From: Thermobifida halotolerans
Lineage (GTDB): Bacteria; Actinomycetota; Actinomycetes; Streptosporangiales; Streptosporangiaceae
NCBI RefSeq assembly: GCF_003574835.2
Contig: NZ_CP063196.1
Coordinates: 2,604,001-2,668,000 of the forward strand
Reading direction: 5' to 3'
DNA length: 64,000 nt
Position numbers and translations under genes: made by a program. This document shows positions 43,836-53,589 of this stretch, one piece after another. Position 1 is the first letter of the stretch. Every line of letters starts with the position of its first letter. The notes beneath the pieces were generated by a model, which saw only the letters and a list, made by a program, of their open reading frames with translations, searched no databases and was not told where the DNA came from.

Positions 43836-46043
43836 TCAGAACGCCCGGGTCCCGTGCGGGGTGTCGCCCGTGCGCGGCGACTCCAACCGCTGACGCGCTC
43901 CGGCCAGTCGGGCGGTGTCGTTCCTGATCTCTCCCGCGGTGGAGCGCAACTGGTCGGCATGGTGCCGGTGTCGGCGGGCGCTGATCTTCGTCCGCGTCCA
44001 CGAGGTGACCCCGAAGATCGCCAGAGCCGTCGTCCCGCAGGCGAAGAACAGGAACATGGCGACCATCACTTCCATGGCGGCGGTGTAGTCCACGGCCGTC
44101 AGCACCAGGGCGCAGAACAGCAGGACGGCACTGATGAGCGTCCAGCCGACCGTCAGAACGACCACGTCGAACACCCTGCGCCGCCGCCACCTGCCCGACG
44201 CCTTCTCGGCCGCCTCGACGTACTCGGTGTGCCGGTACAGCAGGGTGCCCTCGACCTCGGCCAGGAGTCCGGCCAGCGGCAGACACTCCTCCAGCACCGC
44301 CGCGGCGCCCGCCGCCCCCGGTCCGGTCGCCGCTCCGAGCGCCGCCGCCAGGGCCTCCAGCCACCGCTGCTCCCCGGAGTCCGGGGAGAACGGCGACTCC
44401 CGGACGACGTCGCGGACACCGGTGAGCAACTGGTCCACGATCCGCAGCGCCACCTCGGCACGGCCCAGGTCGACCAGCCCCGAGGCGCTTCCCGCCCGGG
44501 TGGGGACCGGCTGGGCGGCCCCGCTCCGGAACACCGTCTGGGCCGCCCCGCTCGCGGTGAACGCCTCGTTGATCCGCTGCGAGGCGGCCAGCACGGCATC
44601 GACCGAGGCCGCGTAGTCGGACAGCAGTCCCCGGTACTCGGCCTGGGCACCGGAGTGGGCCGCCATGACGCGCATGACCTCCACTATGTGCGCGAAGGAC
44701 TTGGCCCGCATCCTCTGCTCACCGAAGACCCTCATCAGCAGGGCGGTCCGCTCCGCGCCGGTGCGCGCCTCCAGTGCGGCGCGCAGCGCCCCCGGACGCA
44801 TGTCGTCGCCCCGGTAGACCGGCGGCAGGTCGGGGCGCAGGTCGGCGACGAACCGGGCCAGGACCAGGTCGGGGTCCTCCGGCCGCCTGCGCAGCAGACC
44901 CCGGTTGACGGTGGTGTCGCCGAGGTCGTCGACCAGCCAGTTCAGCAGTTCGGCGCGCTCGGCGTCGTCGGCGAACACCGCCGCGCCCGCCGCCCAGCGG
45001 CGCTGCATCCCCGCGGCGAGGTCGCCGGGGCTGTGGAAGAGCGTCCCGGCGAACTCGAACGGCGGGGCCTGGTGGCCCGGCGTTGCGCGCGGCGGTGTCG
45101 CGGCGGGCGGGGTGTGCTGCGCGCCCCCCTGACGGCTCTCGTGCCCCTCCGGACGAGGGGTCTTTTGGGTGTAGGAGAGCGTGTCGCCCCCCAGCACCGC
45201 GGTCCGTCCCCCGCTCAGCGCGGCGTCGGTGTCGGCCGCGTGCTCCTCGTGGCCGATCAGCAGGCTGAGCACCTGGTGGGCGCTGGGCCGCCGCCGCGGG
45301 TCCTTGTCCAGACAGCGCCGCACCAGGGGCAGCAGCGCGGGAGGCAGCCCCGCCAGGTCGGGTTCCTCGCTGAGTACCCGGTGGATGACCGCCTGCTGGT
45401 TGGGGCCCGCGAAGGCGTCCCGCCCGGTGGCCGCGTACACCATGACCGCGCCCCAGGCGAAGACGTCCAGCCGGTCGTCGAGCAGACCGCCCCGGATCTG
45501 CTCGGGCGCCATGTAGGCGGGGGTGCCGACCACTCCGCTGGCCATCACCTGGGCCTGCTCGGCGGCCTTGGCGATGCCGAAGTCGATCACCCGGGCGCCG
45601 TCGGGCGCGAGGATGATGTTGGCGGGCTTGAAGTCGCGGTGCAGGATTCCGGAGGTGTGGATGGCGGTGAGGGCGGTGGCGGTGGCGACCGCCACCCGCT
45701 CCAGGGCCGCCCCCTCCAGCGGTCCCCGGTCGCGCACCCGGTCCGCGAGTGTGGGGCCCTCCAGGTACTCGGTGGCGATCCACGGCCGGGGCGCGTAGGG
45801 GTCGGCGTCCAGCACCTGGGCGATGCAGAACTGCTTCACCTTCCGGGCCGCCGCCACCTCGCGGGCGAGGCTGTCGCGCACGTCGTCGGTGATCGCACCG
45901 TGGAGCAGCTTCACCGCGGCCCGCCGCCCTCCGGCGTTCTCGCCCAGGTAGACCGCTCCGAATCCGCCCTGACCCAGAAGAGCGGTCAGCCGGTAGCCAC
46001 CGACCTCGGTCGGCTGTCCGTCCACGCCCGCGTGGCCCGTCAT
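43836..46043 (-). CDS. Serine/threonine protein kinase with C-terminal membrane segment
   Basis: A 735-residue Hanks-type kinase. The kinase domain covers residues about 15-280: Gly loop LLGQGGFGAVYLG, AAVKLL (Lys), ILHRDFKPANIIL (catalytic loop), VIDFGIAKA (DFG), GTPAYMAPEQIRG. A linker follows, then a roughly 250-residue alpha-helical region without a known domain (VFADDAERAELLNWL...), two adjacent hydrophobic helices (VVVLTVGWTLISAVLLFCAL and MEVMVAMFLFFACGTTALAI) and a basic tail. There are no PASTA repeats. ATG 46043 has a GGGAG site. Confidence 0.92.
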   Translation of the reverse strand: MTGHAGVDGQPTEVGGYRLTALLGQGGFGAVYLGENAGGRRAAVKLLHGAITDDVRDSLAREVAAARKVKQFCIAQVLDADPYAPRPWIATEYLEGPTLADRVRDRGPLEGAALERVAVATATALTAIHTSGILHRDFKPANIILAPDGARVIDFGIAKAAEQAQVMASGVVGTPAYMAPEQIRGGLLDDRLDVFAWGAVMVYAATGRDAFAGPNQQAVIHRVLSEEPDLAGLPPALLPLVRRCLDKDPRRRPSAHQVLSLLIGHEEHAADTDAALSGGRTAVLGGDTLSYTQKTPRPEGHESRQGGAQHTPPAATPPRATPGHQAPPFEFAGTLFHSPGDLAAGMQRRWAAGAAVFADDAERAELLNWLVDDLGDTTVNRGLLRRRPEDPDLVLARFVADLRPDLPPVYRGDDMRPGALRAALEARTGAERTALLMRVFGEQRMRAKSFAHIVEVMRVMAAHSGAQAEYRGLLSDYAASVDAVLAASQRINEAFTASGAAQTVFRSGAAQPVPTRAGSASGLVDLGRAEVALRIVDQLLTGVRDVVRESPFSPDSGEQRWLEALAAALGAATGPGAAGAAAVLEECLPLAGLLAEVEGTLLYRHTEYVEAAEKASGRWRRRRVFDVVVLTVGWTLISAVLLFCALVLTAVDYTAAMEVMVAMFLFFACGTTALAIFGVTSWTRTKISARRHRHHADQLRSTAGEIRNDTARLAGARQRLESPRTGDTPHGTRAF

Positions 46044-46216
46044 CACGTCTCCCGTCGCACGTGTCGCTTTCTCCGCGGGCACCCATCCTGCCATTCTCCG
46101 GACCTGGCTCCGGCAGACGTGCGCAGAGCGCGCACAGAGGTCAAAGGCGTGGTCAGCGGTTTCGGTGTCCGGAAAACCACTGGTCAAAAAGGCCGCTACC
46201 GGGCCATACTCACGAC

Positions 46217-46771
46217 GTGGACCCACGGGAACTGGTGCGCGCCTCGAAATTCCTCTCCCTGGTACTGCGGCACCGGCCGGAAGTGGCCAACGTGACCCTG
46301 GACCCCCGCGGCTGGGTGGAGGTCGACGCGCTCCTCAACGGCTGCCGGGCGGCGGGACGGCCGCTCACCCGCGCCGAACTGGAGGAGGTCGTCGCCCGCA
46401 GCGACAAGAAGCGGTTCGCCCTCAGCGCCGACGGCCGCCGTGTCCGCGCCCAGCAGGGACACACGGTCGCCGTGGAGCTGGACCTGCCCGCGCGCACGCC
46501 ACCGGACGTGCTGTACCACGGCACCGTCGACCGGTTCCTCCCCGCGATCCGCGCCGAGGGCCTGCGTCCGATGGGGCGGCACCACGTGCATCTGTCCCCC
46601 GACGAGGCCACGGCCCGCCGGGTGGGTGAGCGGCGCGGGAGCCCCGTCGTGCTGGCCGTCGACGCCGCGCGGATGCACGCCGACGGCCACGAGTTCCGGA
46701 TCAGCGGCAACGGCGTGTGGCTGGCGGCCGAGGTCCCGCCCCGGTACCTGTGCCGGTGGCCGTCCGGATAG
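46217..46771 (+). CDS. kptA: RNA 2'-phosphotransferase (Tpt1/KptA)
   Basis: A 184-residue enzyme with the winged-helix N-terminal lobe (ASKFLSLVLRHRPE, with Arg-His) and the ADP-ribosyltransferase-like lobe (VLYHGTVDRFLPAI, RPMGRHHVHLS, RRGSPVVLAVDA). It removes an internal 2'-phosphate from RNA using NAD+. Bacteria lack the classical splicing substrate, so the biological role is unclear; RNA repair is one idea. GTG 46217 is preceded by CATACT at -12 to -7 and no ribosome-binding site, suggesting a leaderless transcript. Confidence 0.92.
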   Translation: MDPRELVRASKFLSLVLRHRPEVANVTLDPRGWVEVDALLNGCRAAGRPLTRAELEEVVARSDKKRFALSADGRRVRAQQGHTVAVELDLPARTPPDVLYHGTVDRFLPAIRAEGLRPMGRHHVHLSPDEATARRVGERRGSPVVLAVDAARMHADGHEFRISGNGVWLAAEVPPRYLCRWPSG

Positions 46772-46820
46772 GCCCGGCGCCGACGCGGAAGCCGCCGACG
46801 CCGGGACCGGCCGGGTCCGC

Positions 46821-48182
46821 TCAGACCCGCTCCTCCAGGACACGGCGCAGTTCGGCCCAGCCGCTCAGCTTGACCCGCTCGCCCCGGGACAGCTCGGTGG
46901 CCAGCGCGGCCTCGGCGGCGTCGATGGCCAGCCAGTCGGCGTAGCCGCTGACCGCCACCCCCTTCTCCTTCAGCAGCGCGTCGACGCTGGTCTGCGGGGT
47001 GCGGGAGGCGCGCAGCGCGGCGGCGTCGTCCAGCAGCGAGCGGACGGTGGCGGCGGCGTCGGACTTGTTGGTGCCGATCACCCCGGTGGCGCCCCGCTTG
47101 AGCCAGCCCGCCACGTACTCGCCGAGCAGCGGGGTCCGCCGGTCGTCGAGGATGCGGCCGTCCTCGTGCGGCAGGGTACGGGTGGCCGCGTCGAAGGGCA
47201 GGTCGGGAAGCGGGGTGCTGGCGTAGCCGACCGAACGCACCACCATGCCCACCGGCAGGGTCTCGCACCGTCCGGTGCCCACGAGCCGTCCGTCGTCGTC
47301 CAGCCGGGTGCGCTCCACCTCCAGGCCCTCGACGCGCCCCTCGCCCAGCACGGCGGTGGGCCGCCGCCAGAAGTGCAGGTCGACCCGGCGGTCCGCGCCA
47401 CCGACGGACCGCTGCGCCCAGTCGGTGAGGGTACGCAGGTTGGTGCGGGCCGCGCGGGCCGCACCCACCATGGCCTCGCTGTTGGGGTCGATGTCGACGT
47501 CGGCGGGGTCCACCGCCACGTCCACGCCGCCCAACTGGCCCAGTTCCCGCAGTTCGTTGGCGGAGAACTTGGCGTGCAGCGGGCCGCGCCGGGCGACCAC
47601 GTGCACACGGCGCACCCGGCTGGCCGCCAGCACCCGCAGGACCGGCTCGGGGATGTCGGTGCGGCTCAGTTCGTCGACGCTTCTGACCAGGATGCGCGCC
47701 ACGTCGAGAGCGACGTTGCCCGCGCCGACGACGGCGACCTCCTCGGCGTCGAGCACGAAACGCGACACCTCCAGGTCGGGGTGGCCGCTGTACCAGTTGA
47801 CGAAGTCGGTGGCCGCGACGCTGCCGGGCAGCTCCTCACCGGAGACGCCCATGCGGCGGTCCACGCTCGCTCCGGTCGCGTAGACCACCGCGTGGTAGGC
47901 GTGCGCCAGATCGGCGCGGGTGAGGTCGGAACCGTACTCCACTCCGCCGAGGAAGCGGACGTCGGGGTGTTCGAGAACGCGGGCCAGGGTGTGCGCCACC
48001 CGCTTGATGGTGGTGTGGTCGGGTGCGACGCCGTAACGCACCAGTCCGTAGGGGGTGGGAAGGCGGTCCAGCACGTCCACGGCCACCGGCTCGCGGGACT
48101 GCCGGGTCAGTGCCTCGGCTGTGTAGATGCCTGCGGGTCCGGAGCCGACAACGGCTACTCGCAGCGGATCTGGAGTGCTCAT
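46821..48182 (-). CDS. fprA: Ferredoxin/adrenodoxin-type NADP+ reductase (FprA-like)
   Basis: A 453-residue flavoprotein collinear with mycobacterial FprA. The FAD fold is VAVVGSGPAGIYTAEAL; LPTPYGLVRYGVAPDHTTIK follows; the NADP-binding fold is VAVVGAGNVALDVARIL, with VVARRGPLHAKFSANELREL and the C-terminal VAGWLKRGATGVIGTNK. It passes electrons between NADPH and ferredoxins, which could supply enzymes such as the sulfite reductase. ATG 48182 is chosen; an ATG three codons upstream is also possible. Confidence 0.93.
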   Translation of the reverse strand: MSTPDPLRVAVVGSGPAGIYTAEALTRQSREPVAVDVLDRLPTPYGLVRYGVAPDHTTIKRVAHTLARVLEHPDVRFLGGVEYGSDLTRADLAHAYHAVVYATGASVDRRMGVSGEELPGSVAATDFVNWYSGHPDLEVSRFVLDAEEVAVVGAGNVALDVARILVRSVDELSRTDIPEPVLRVLAASRVRRVHVVARRGPLHAKFSANELRELGQLGGVDVAVDPADVDIDPNSEAMVGAARAARTNLRTLTDWAQRSVGGADRRVDLHFWRRPTAVLGEGRVEGLEVERTRLDDDGRLVGTGRCETLPVGMVVRSVGYASTPLPDLPFDAATRTLPHEDGRILDDRRTPLLGEYVAGWLKRGATGVIGTNKSDAAATVRSLLDDAAALRASRTPQTSVDALLKEKGVAVSGYADWLAIDAAEAALATELSRGERVKLSGWAELRRVLEERV

Positions 48183-48293
48183 GCGCCCCATTGTGACCCA
48201 TGCTACGTCCGGTTTCCGAGATCAGGGACCGCCCTGTGGACTGCGGGAGGAACACACGGTGAGGACGGGGCTCCGCCCAGCAGCCCCGGTCGG

Positions 48294-48566
48294 TCAGCCC
48301 TGCGGCCTCCGGTCGACCCGGTCGAGGAAGCCCTGCCAGAACTCGTCCTCGGGGTCGACCACGGCCGGATGGTCGGGGTGGCCGCTCGCGGCGAAGCAGT
48401 CGAGGATGTTCGGAATCCGCAGGTCCTGCGCGTTCTGCGCGGCGAGCGCCCGGCGCAGCGCCTCCACCTCCTCCGGCGAGTGGCGGGAGTCGTCCTCCAG
48501 GTAGATCTCGGCGTAGTTGACGCCCCTGCGGTAGGCGGAGTCGGGGCCCACGGGCCGGTCGGACAT
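48294..48566 (-). CDS. 90-residue acidic conserved hypothetical protein
   Basis: From ATG 48566 with an excellent GGAGGAA site. The acidic sequence includes GVNYAEIYLEDDSRHSPEEV, then ALAAQNAQDLRIPNILDCFA and DPEDEFWQGFLDRVDRRPQ. No domain is recognised. It is soluble, without signal or helix for the membrane, and lies between dxs and fprA on the same strand. Confidence 0.7.
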   Translation of the reverse strand: MSDRPVGPDSAYRRGVNYAEIYLEDDSRHSPEEVEALRRALAAQNAQDLRIPNILDCFAASGHPDHPAVVDPEDEFWQGFLDRVDRRPQG

Positions 48567-48669
48567 CGTCTTCCTCCGGGTGTCTCGACACTGCGGTCTG
48601 CACCCGGCTCCCCTACCCGCCGGGGGGACAACCAATGGCCGCGCCCCCGGCGGGTCCGGTGTCGGACGG

Positions 48670-50592
48670 TCAGGACGCCGGTTCGTCCTCCAGGGACCGC
48701 TCGGCGTACTTGGACACGATCTCGGTGAGCTTGCGCGCCAGGCCCTGGGCGTCCAGGCCCATCTCGGCGAGGATCCGGTCGCGTTTGGCGTGGTCGAGGA
48801 AGCGCTGTTCGATTCCGAAGGTGCGCACCGGAATGTCGAGGTCGGCGTCGCGCAGCATGCGGGCCACGGCGTCGCCCACCGCGCCGACGCGGCCGTTGTC
48901 CTCGACGACCGCGACCACGCTGTGCCGGGCGGCCTCGTCCACCAGCGCCGGGTCCAGGGGCTTGACCCAGCGCGGGTCCACGACGGTGACGTCGATGCCC
49001 TGGTCGGCCAGCCGGTCGGCGGCCTCGCAACAGGTCTGGGCCATGGGGCCCACCGCGACCAGCAGCAGGTCGGGGGAGTCGGCACCGTCGGCGGGGCGGC
49101 GCAGTACGTCCATGCCGCCGATCCTGCCCACGGCGGGGATCGCGGGAGGCACCGCCCCCTTGGGGTAGCGCACGACGGTGGGGCCGTCGTCCACGGCGAC
49201 GGCCTCGCGCAGCAGCTCCCGCAGCCGCACGGCGTCGCGCGGCACCGCCAGGCCCAGGTGGGGCACGACCTGGAGGATGGACATGTCCCACATGCCGTTG
49301 TGGCTGGCGCCGTCGTCACCGGTGATCCCCGCGCGGTCCAGGGCGAAGGTGACGCCCTGGCGGTGCAGCGCCACGTCCATGAGGACCTGGTCGAAGCAGC
49401 GGTTGAGGAAGGTGGAGTAGACGGCCACGACCGGGTGCAGACCGCCCATGGCCAGGCCCGCGGCGGAGGTGGCGGCGTGCTGCTCGGCGATGCCCACGTC
49501 GAAGACGCGGTCGGGGTAGGCCTCGGCGAAGGCGGCCAGCCCGGTGGGGTGCAGCATGGCCGCGGTGACGGCGACGACGTCCTCGCGTTCGGCGCCGATC
49601 GCGACCAGTTCGTCGCTGAACACCGAGGTCCACTTCAGGCCCGGTTTGGGCTGTTGCTGGCCGGTGGCCACGTCGAACGCGCCGGGGGCGTGGAACTGGT
49701 CCTCGTCGTGGTTCTCGGCGGGCGCGTAGCCCTTGCCCTTCTGGGTGAGCACGTGCACGATGACCGGTCCACCGAAGTCGCGGGCGCGGCCCAGCGCCCG
49801 CTCCACGGCCGCGGTGTCGTGGCCGTCGATGGGACCGAGGTACTTCAGCCCCAGGTCCTCGAACATGATCTGCGGCTGGATGGCGTCCTTGAGCCCCTTC
49901 TTGAACGCGTGCAGGGCGTCGTACAGCGGGGGGCCGACGACGGGGGCGCGGTTGATCGCGGTCTTGGCGGTCTCCAGCATCTGCTCGTAGCCGCGGGTCA
50001 TGCGCAGGTTGGCGAAGTGCTCGGCCAGACCCCCGATGGTGGGCGAGTAGGAGCGGCCGTTGTCGTTGACGACGATGACGACGCGGCGGTCCTTGCCCTC
50101 GGCGATGTTGTTGAGCGCCTCCCAGGCCATGCCGCCGGTCAGCGCGCCGTCACCGACGAGGGCGACCACGGTGCGGTCGGTGATCCCGCGCAGCTCGTGG
50201 GCCTTGGCCAGGCCGTCGGCGTAGGACAGCGCGGTGGAGGCGTGCGAGTTCTCGATGAAGTCGTGCTCGGACTCGGCGCGCGAGGGGTACCCCGACAGGC
50301 CGCCCTCCTGCCGCAGTCTGGAGAAGTCCCGTCGTCCGGTCAGGATCTTGTGCACGTAGGCCTGGTGCCCGGTGTCGAACAGAACGGGGTCGCGCGGTGA
50401 GTCGAACACGCGGTGCAGCGCGATGGTGAGCTCGACAACGCCCAGGTTGGGGCCGAGGTGACCACCGGTTCGGGCGACCTGGGAGATCAGGAACTCCCGG
50501 ATCTCGGCAGCCAACTGGGGAAGCTGCGCGGCGGGGAGTCTCTTCAGGTCGTCTGGGTTGTGCACCGAGTCGAGCAGCGTCACTCTCGTCAT
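48670..50592 (-). CDS. dxs: 1-deoxy-D-xylulose-5-phosphate synthase
   Basis: A 640-residue thiamine-diphosphate enzyme. Typical segments are [33 protein letters not shown], the ThDP motif [41 protein letters not shown], the pyrimidine-domain [16 protein letters not shown] and [19 protein letters not shown]. It condenses pyruvate and glyceraldehyde 3-phosphate, the first step of the MEP route to isoprenoids. ATG 50592 has GAGGGG close by. Confidence 0.97.
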   Translation of the reverse strand: MTRVTLLDSVHNPDDLKRLPAAQLPQLAAEIREFLISQVARTGGHLGPNLGVVELTIALHRVFDSPRDPVLFDTGHQAYVHKILTGRRDFSRLRQEGGLSGYPSRAESEHDFIENSHASTALSYADGLAKAHELRGITDRTVVALVGDGALTGGMAWEALNNIAEGKDRRVVIVVNDNGRSYSPTIGGLAEHFANLRMTRGYEQMLETAKTAINRAPVVGPPLYDALHAFKKGLKDAIQPQIMFEDLGLKYLGPIDGHDTAAVERALGRARDFGGPVIVHVLTQKGKGYAPAENHDEDQFHAPGAFDVATGQQQPKPGLKWTSVFSDELVAIGAEREDVVAVTAAMLHPTGLAAFAEAYPDRVFDVGIAEQHAATSAAGLAMGGLHPVVAVYSTFLNRCFDQVLMDVALHRQGVTFALDRAGITGDDGASHNGMWDMSILQVVPHLGLAVPRDAVRLRELLREAVAVDDGPTVVRYPKGAVPPAIPAVGRIGGMDVLRRPADGADSPDLLLVAVGPMAQTCCEAADRLADQGIDVTVVDPRWVKPLDPALVDEAARHSVVAVVEDNGRVGAVGDAVARMLRDADLDIPVRTFGIEQRFLDHAKRDRILAEMGLDAQGLARKLTEIVSKYAERSLEDEPAS

Positions 50593-50763
50593 TCCCCTCG
50601 TATGCAGGACAGCAGGTCGGCCGCCAGACCACGGGGCCTCCCGTGCGGGCGGAATGCGAACCGAGTCTAGGAGCGGGCACGGCCGACAGCGGCGACCGAC
50701 TCCCGACGGCTCGGCGGGAACCGGACGAATCGCAATGAACCGGCTTCCCATTAGGCACACAGC

Positions 50764-51405
50764 TTATGCGGATCCACGGCCGGACGGGGGAGGGGACGGC
50801 GACTGTTCGGCAGAACGGTCGTCCGCCGCGGCGGCGGGCGGGATTCCGTGGGCCTCCCGCATGCGGCGCAGCTCCGCGGCGATGCCGCGGACGTCCCAGT
50901 GCGCGTTGAGGCCGCTGGGGTTGGGCAGGACCCACACCGGGACTCCCGCGACGGCGTCTCCGGGGTCCTGCGGGCCGATCCGCGCGTGCGGGCGGGAGAA
51001 GGCCTGCCGGTAGGCGGTGACCCCGAGCACGGCGAGCACGCGCGGCCGGTGGACGCGCAGCTTCGCCGCCAGCGCACGTCCGCCCTCGCGCAGTTCCGCA
51101 CCGGTCAGTTCGTCGGCCCGCGCGGTCGCCCGGTCCACCAGGTTGGTGATGCCCAGGCCCAGTCCGGGCAGCAGGTGCTGTTCGCGGGGGTCCAGCAGGC
51201 GGGGGGTGAACCCGGCGGCGTGCAGCGCGGGCCAGAACCGGTTGCCGGGGCGGGCGAAGTGGCGGCCGCTCCAGCCGGAGTACAGGCCGGGGTTGATTCC
51301 GCAGAACAGGACGTCCAGGTCGGGGCCGAGCACGTCGGGAACGGTGGTTCCGTGCGCGGCGGCCAGTTCGGCCCTGGTGGGCCGGTTCCGTCGCCGTTCG
51401 GTCAT
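50764..51405 (-). CDS. mug: G/U mismatch-specific uracil-DNA glycosylase (Mug/TDG family)
   Basis: A 213-residue family 2 uracil-DNA glycosylase. Motif A is VLFCGINPGLYSGWSG (active-site Asn), followed by ARPGNRFWPALHAAGFTPRL, and motif B is WVLPNPSGLNAH. It removes U or T from G mismatches in DNA. ATG 51405 has AGGAGG 6 bases upstream. The TauE/SafE gene ends 32 bases before it on the same strand, so they may be co-transcribed. Confidence 0.92.
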   Translation of the reverse strand: MTERRRNRPTRAELAAAHGTTVPDVLGPDLDVLFCGINPGLYSGWSGRHFARPGNRFWPALHAAGFTPRLLDPREQHLLPGLGLGITNLVDRATARADELTGAELREGGRALAAKLRVHRPRVLAVLGVTAYRQAFSRPHARIGPQDPGDAVAGVPVWVLPNPSGLNAHWDVRGIAAELRRMREAHGIPPAAAADDRSAEQSPSPPPSGRGSA

Positions 51406-51437
51406 CGGGGTCCTCCTCGTCGTCCGTGTCCTCCCGG

Positions 51438-52163
51438 TCAGAGCAGGGAGCGCACGACCAGTGTGACCCCGGAGACGACCACGACGACCAGCAGCGCCGT
51501 CCTCAGGTGCTGTCCGCTCAGCACGCGCCGCAGGGGCCGGGAGAGCGCGAACCCGGCGACCATGAACGGGATCAGCGCGCAGCCCGCCACGACCTCGCGG
51601 ACGTGCAGCTGGCCACCCAGGGCCAGGGCGACCAGCGAGATGACCACTCCGACCAGAAAGTAGCCGCCCAGTGTGGCGCGCACCCGGGGTCCGCTCTCGT
51701 GCTGGTAGACCAGTGCGACGGGAGGTCCGCCGATCGAGGTGGCCGTGCCCATGACCCCCGAGATCACCCCCGCCACGCTCAGGGTGCCCGGTGTGGGACG
51801 CAGCCGGACCGCCGTGAGGCTGGCGGCCACCGCGGCGAGCACCCCCACCCCCACGATCAGGCCGAGGGTCCGGGGCTCCGCCAGCGCCACCACCCACACC
51901 CCCGCGACCGTGCCGACCACCCGTCCGGCCAGCGCCCAGGAGATGCCGCGCACGTCGGCGCTGCGCCACTCGGCGCCGATGGTCAGCAGGGGCAGCACCG
52001 CGGTGAGCACGAGCAGCGTCCCGGGCATCAGCGTGGGGTCCAGCATCGCGACGACCGGTGCCGCGACCAGGCCCAGGCCCAGGCCCACGCTGCTCTGCAC
52101 GGCGGCGCCCACCAGCACCGCCGTTCCCGCCACGGCCAAGAACACCAGATCGGACTCAGACAC
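51438..52163 (-). CDS. TauE/SafE-family sulfite/organic-anion exporter
   Basis: A 241-residue membrane protein with about eight helices in two similar halves, matching the TauE/SafE family (AVQSSVGLGLGLVAAPVVA in half one, GVISGVMGTATSIGGPPVAL in half two). Such proteins export sulfite, sulfoacetate or related anions. GTG 52163. Three strong hairpins separate it from the upstream sugar permease gene, so it probably has its own promoter. Confidence 0.88.
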   Translation of the reverse strand: MSESDLVFLAVAGTAVLVGAAVQSSVGLGLGLVAAPVVAMLDPTLMPGTLLVLTAVLPLLTIGAEWRSADVRGISWALAGRVVGTVAGVWVVALAEPRTLGLIVGVGVLAAVAASLTAVRLRPTPGTLSVAGVISGVMGTATSIGGPPVALVYQHESGPRVRATLGGYFLVGVVISLVALALGGQLHVREVVAGCALIPFMVAGFALSRPLRRVLSGQHLRTALLVVVVVSGVTLVVRSLL

Positions 52164-52178
52164 GGAAGGTGAGACTAT

Positions 52179-52309
52179 CCGCCCGCCCGTCCCGAGGGTG
52201 CGACGGGACGGGCGGGCGGAGGACGGCGTCCCCGGAGGGGAGGGGCTCCGGGGACGCCTGGACCGGTCGCGGGCCGCCGGGAGGAGTGGGTGTCCGCGGC
52301 CCGCGACCG
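52179..52309 (-). terminator. Three tandem perfect hairpins after the sugar ABC operon
   Basis: Hairpin 1 pairs 52179-52194 with 52204-52219 (16 bp). Hairpin 2 pairs 52225-52237 with 52246-52258 (13 bp). Hairpin 3 pairs 52264-52277 with 52296-52309 (14 bp). All are perfect and GC-rich, and they lie just after the permease stop. They are either a strong composite terminator or 3'-end RNA protection. Confidence 0.65.
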
Positions 52310-52332
52310 TGACGCGCCCGGTCGGCCCCTTC

Positions 52333-53589
52333 TTATCCGCCCCGGGCGTGGGTTCTTCTGCTGCGGCGCGACACCGCGTCGAGGATGACCGCGATGAGCA
52401 GGACGACCGCGGTGATCATGAACCGCACCGAGGAGTCCATCTGCAGCAGGAACAGCCCCGAGGTGATGGCGCCCAGCACCAGGCCGCCCAGCAGCGCCGA
52501 GTAGGCGCTGCCGCGTCCGCCGAAGAGGCTGGTGCCGCCGATGACCGCGGCGGCGATGGCCATCATCAGCGCGTCGCCGCCACCGGTGGACTGGTTCACC
52601 GCGAAGCTGCGCGAGACGAACATGATGCCGCCCAGCCCGGAGAGCATGGAGGCCAGGGCGAACACCGAGATGCGGATGAGGTCGACGTTGATGCCGGCGC
52701 GGCGGGCCGCCTCGGCGTTGCCGCCGACCGCGAAGACCATCCGGCCGTAGCGGGTCTTGCGGAGGATGAGGTCGAAGACGACCACGACCCCGAGGAAGAT
52801 GAGGAACGCCAGCGGCACGCCCTTGTAGGCGTTGAGCACCCACACGCCGCCGAGCACCGGGACCGCCAGCAGCACGGTGCGCACGGCGATCTCCGTGGCG
52901 GACTTGGCGGGCAGGCCGGCGGCGGCGCGGCGGCGTTCGCCGTACAGGGTGAGACCGGCGTACAGGACGACCGCGGTGATCCCGATGCCCCAGCCGACCG
53001 CGGGGACGAAGTAGGTCTGGGTGAGGTAGCCGATCGCTCCGTCGTAGGGAACGTTGATGGTGCCGTCGGCGCCGAGCAGGTAGAGCTGGGCGCCCTGCCA
53101 GCCGATGAGCCCGGCCAGGGTCACCACGAACGCCGGGACCCCGATCTTGGCGAAGACGGTGCCGTGGAGGGCGCCGATGAGCGCGCCGACCACGACGGCC
53201 GCCGCCATCGCGGCGATCTCGTTCCAGCCGTGTCTGACCGCCAGGATCGTCATGACCACGCCGCACACGCCCGCGACCGAGCCGACCGACAGGTCGATCT
53301 CGCCGAGCAGCAGGACCATGATCACGCCGGAGGACATCAGTCCGATGGCGACGATCTGCACGGTCAGGTTGGACAGGTTCTGCGGGGACAGGAACTTGTC
53401 GTTGAGGCTCCAGAAGACGGCGGCGATGACGAAGAGGCCGAGAACGACCGGCACCGGTCCGAGTTCACCGCCGCGCAGTCGGCGCAGCGCACCGCTCACC
53501 AGTCCCCGCAGGCCGGGTTCGTCCACGATGAGCCGGGAGTCGCGGGTGACCGTCGTGTCGCTGACGGCGGGGGTGGTCTGCTGAGCCAT
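52333..53589 (-). CDS. xylH: Sugar ABC transporter permease (xylose/ribose type)
   Basis: A 418-residue permease of the BPD_transp_2 family, with about 10 helices and the typical VIMVLLLGEIDLSVGSVAG, GVPAFVVTLAGLIGWQGAQL, VFAVGGNAEAARRAGI (EAA-like cytosolic loop) and AAAVIGGTSLFGGRGS. The length and VPYDGAIGYLT segment resemble XylH. ATG 53589 shares its first base with the TGA of the ATPase gene (TGATG), showing tight coupling. The symbol is given by analogy. Confidence 0.88.
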   Translation of the reverse strand: MAQQTTPAVSDTTVTRDSRLIVDEPGLRGLVSGALRRLRGGELGPVPVVLGLFVIAAVFWSLNDKFLSPQNLSNLTVQIVAIGLMSSGVIMVLLLGEIDLSVGSVAGVCGVVMTILAVRHGWNEIAAMAAAVVVGALIGALHGTVFAKIGVPAFVVTLAGLIGWQGAQLYLLGADGTINVPYDGAIGYLTQTYFVPAVGWGIGITAVVLYAGLTLYGERRRAAAGLPAKSATEIAVRTVLLAVPVLGGVWVLNAYKGVPLAFLIFLGVVVVFDLILRKTRYGRMVFAVGGNAEAARRAGINVDLIRISVFALASMLSGLGGIMFVSRSFAVNQSTGGGDALMMAIAAAVIGGTSLFGGRGSAYSALLGGLVLGAITSGLFLLQMDSSVRFMITAVVLLIAVILDAVSRRSRRTHARGG

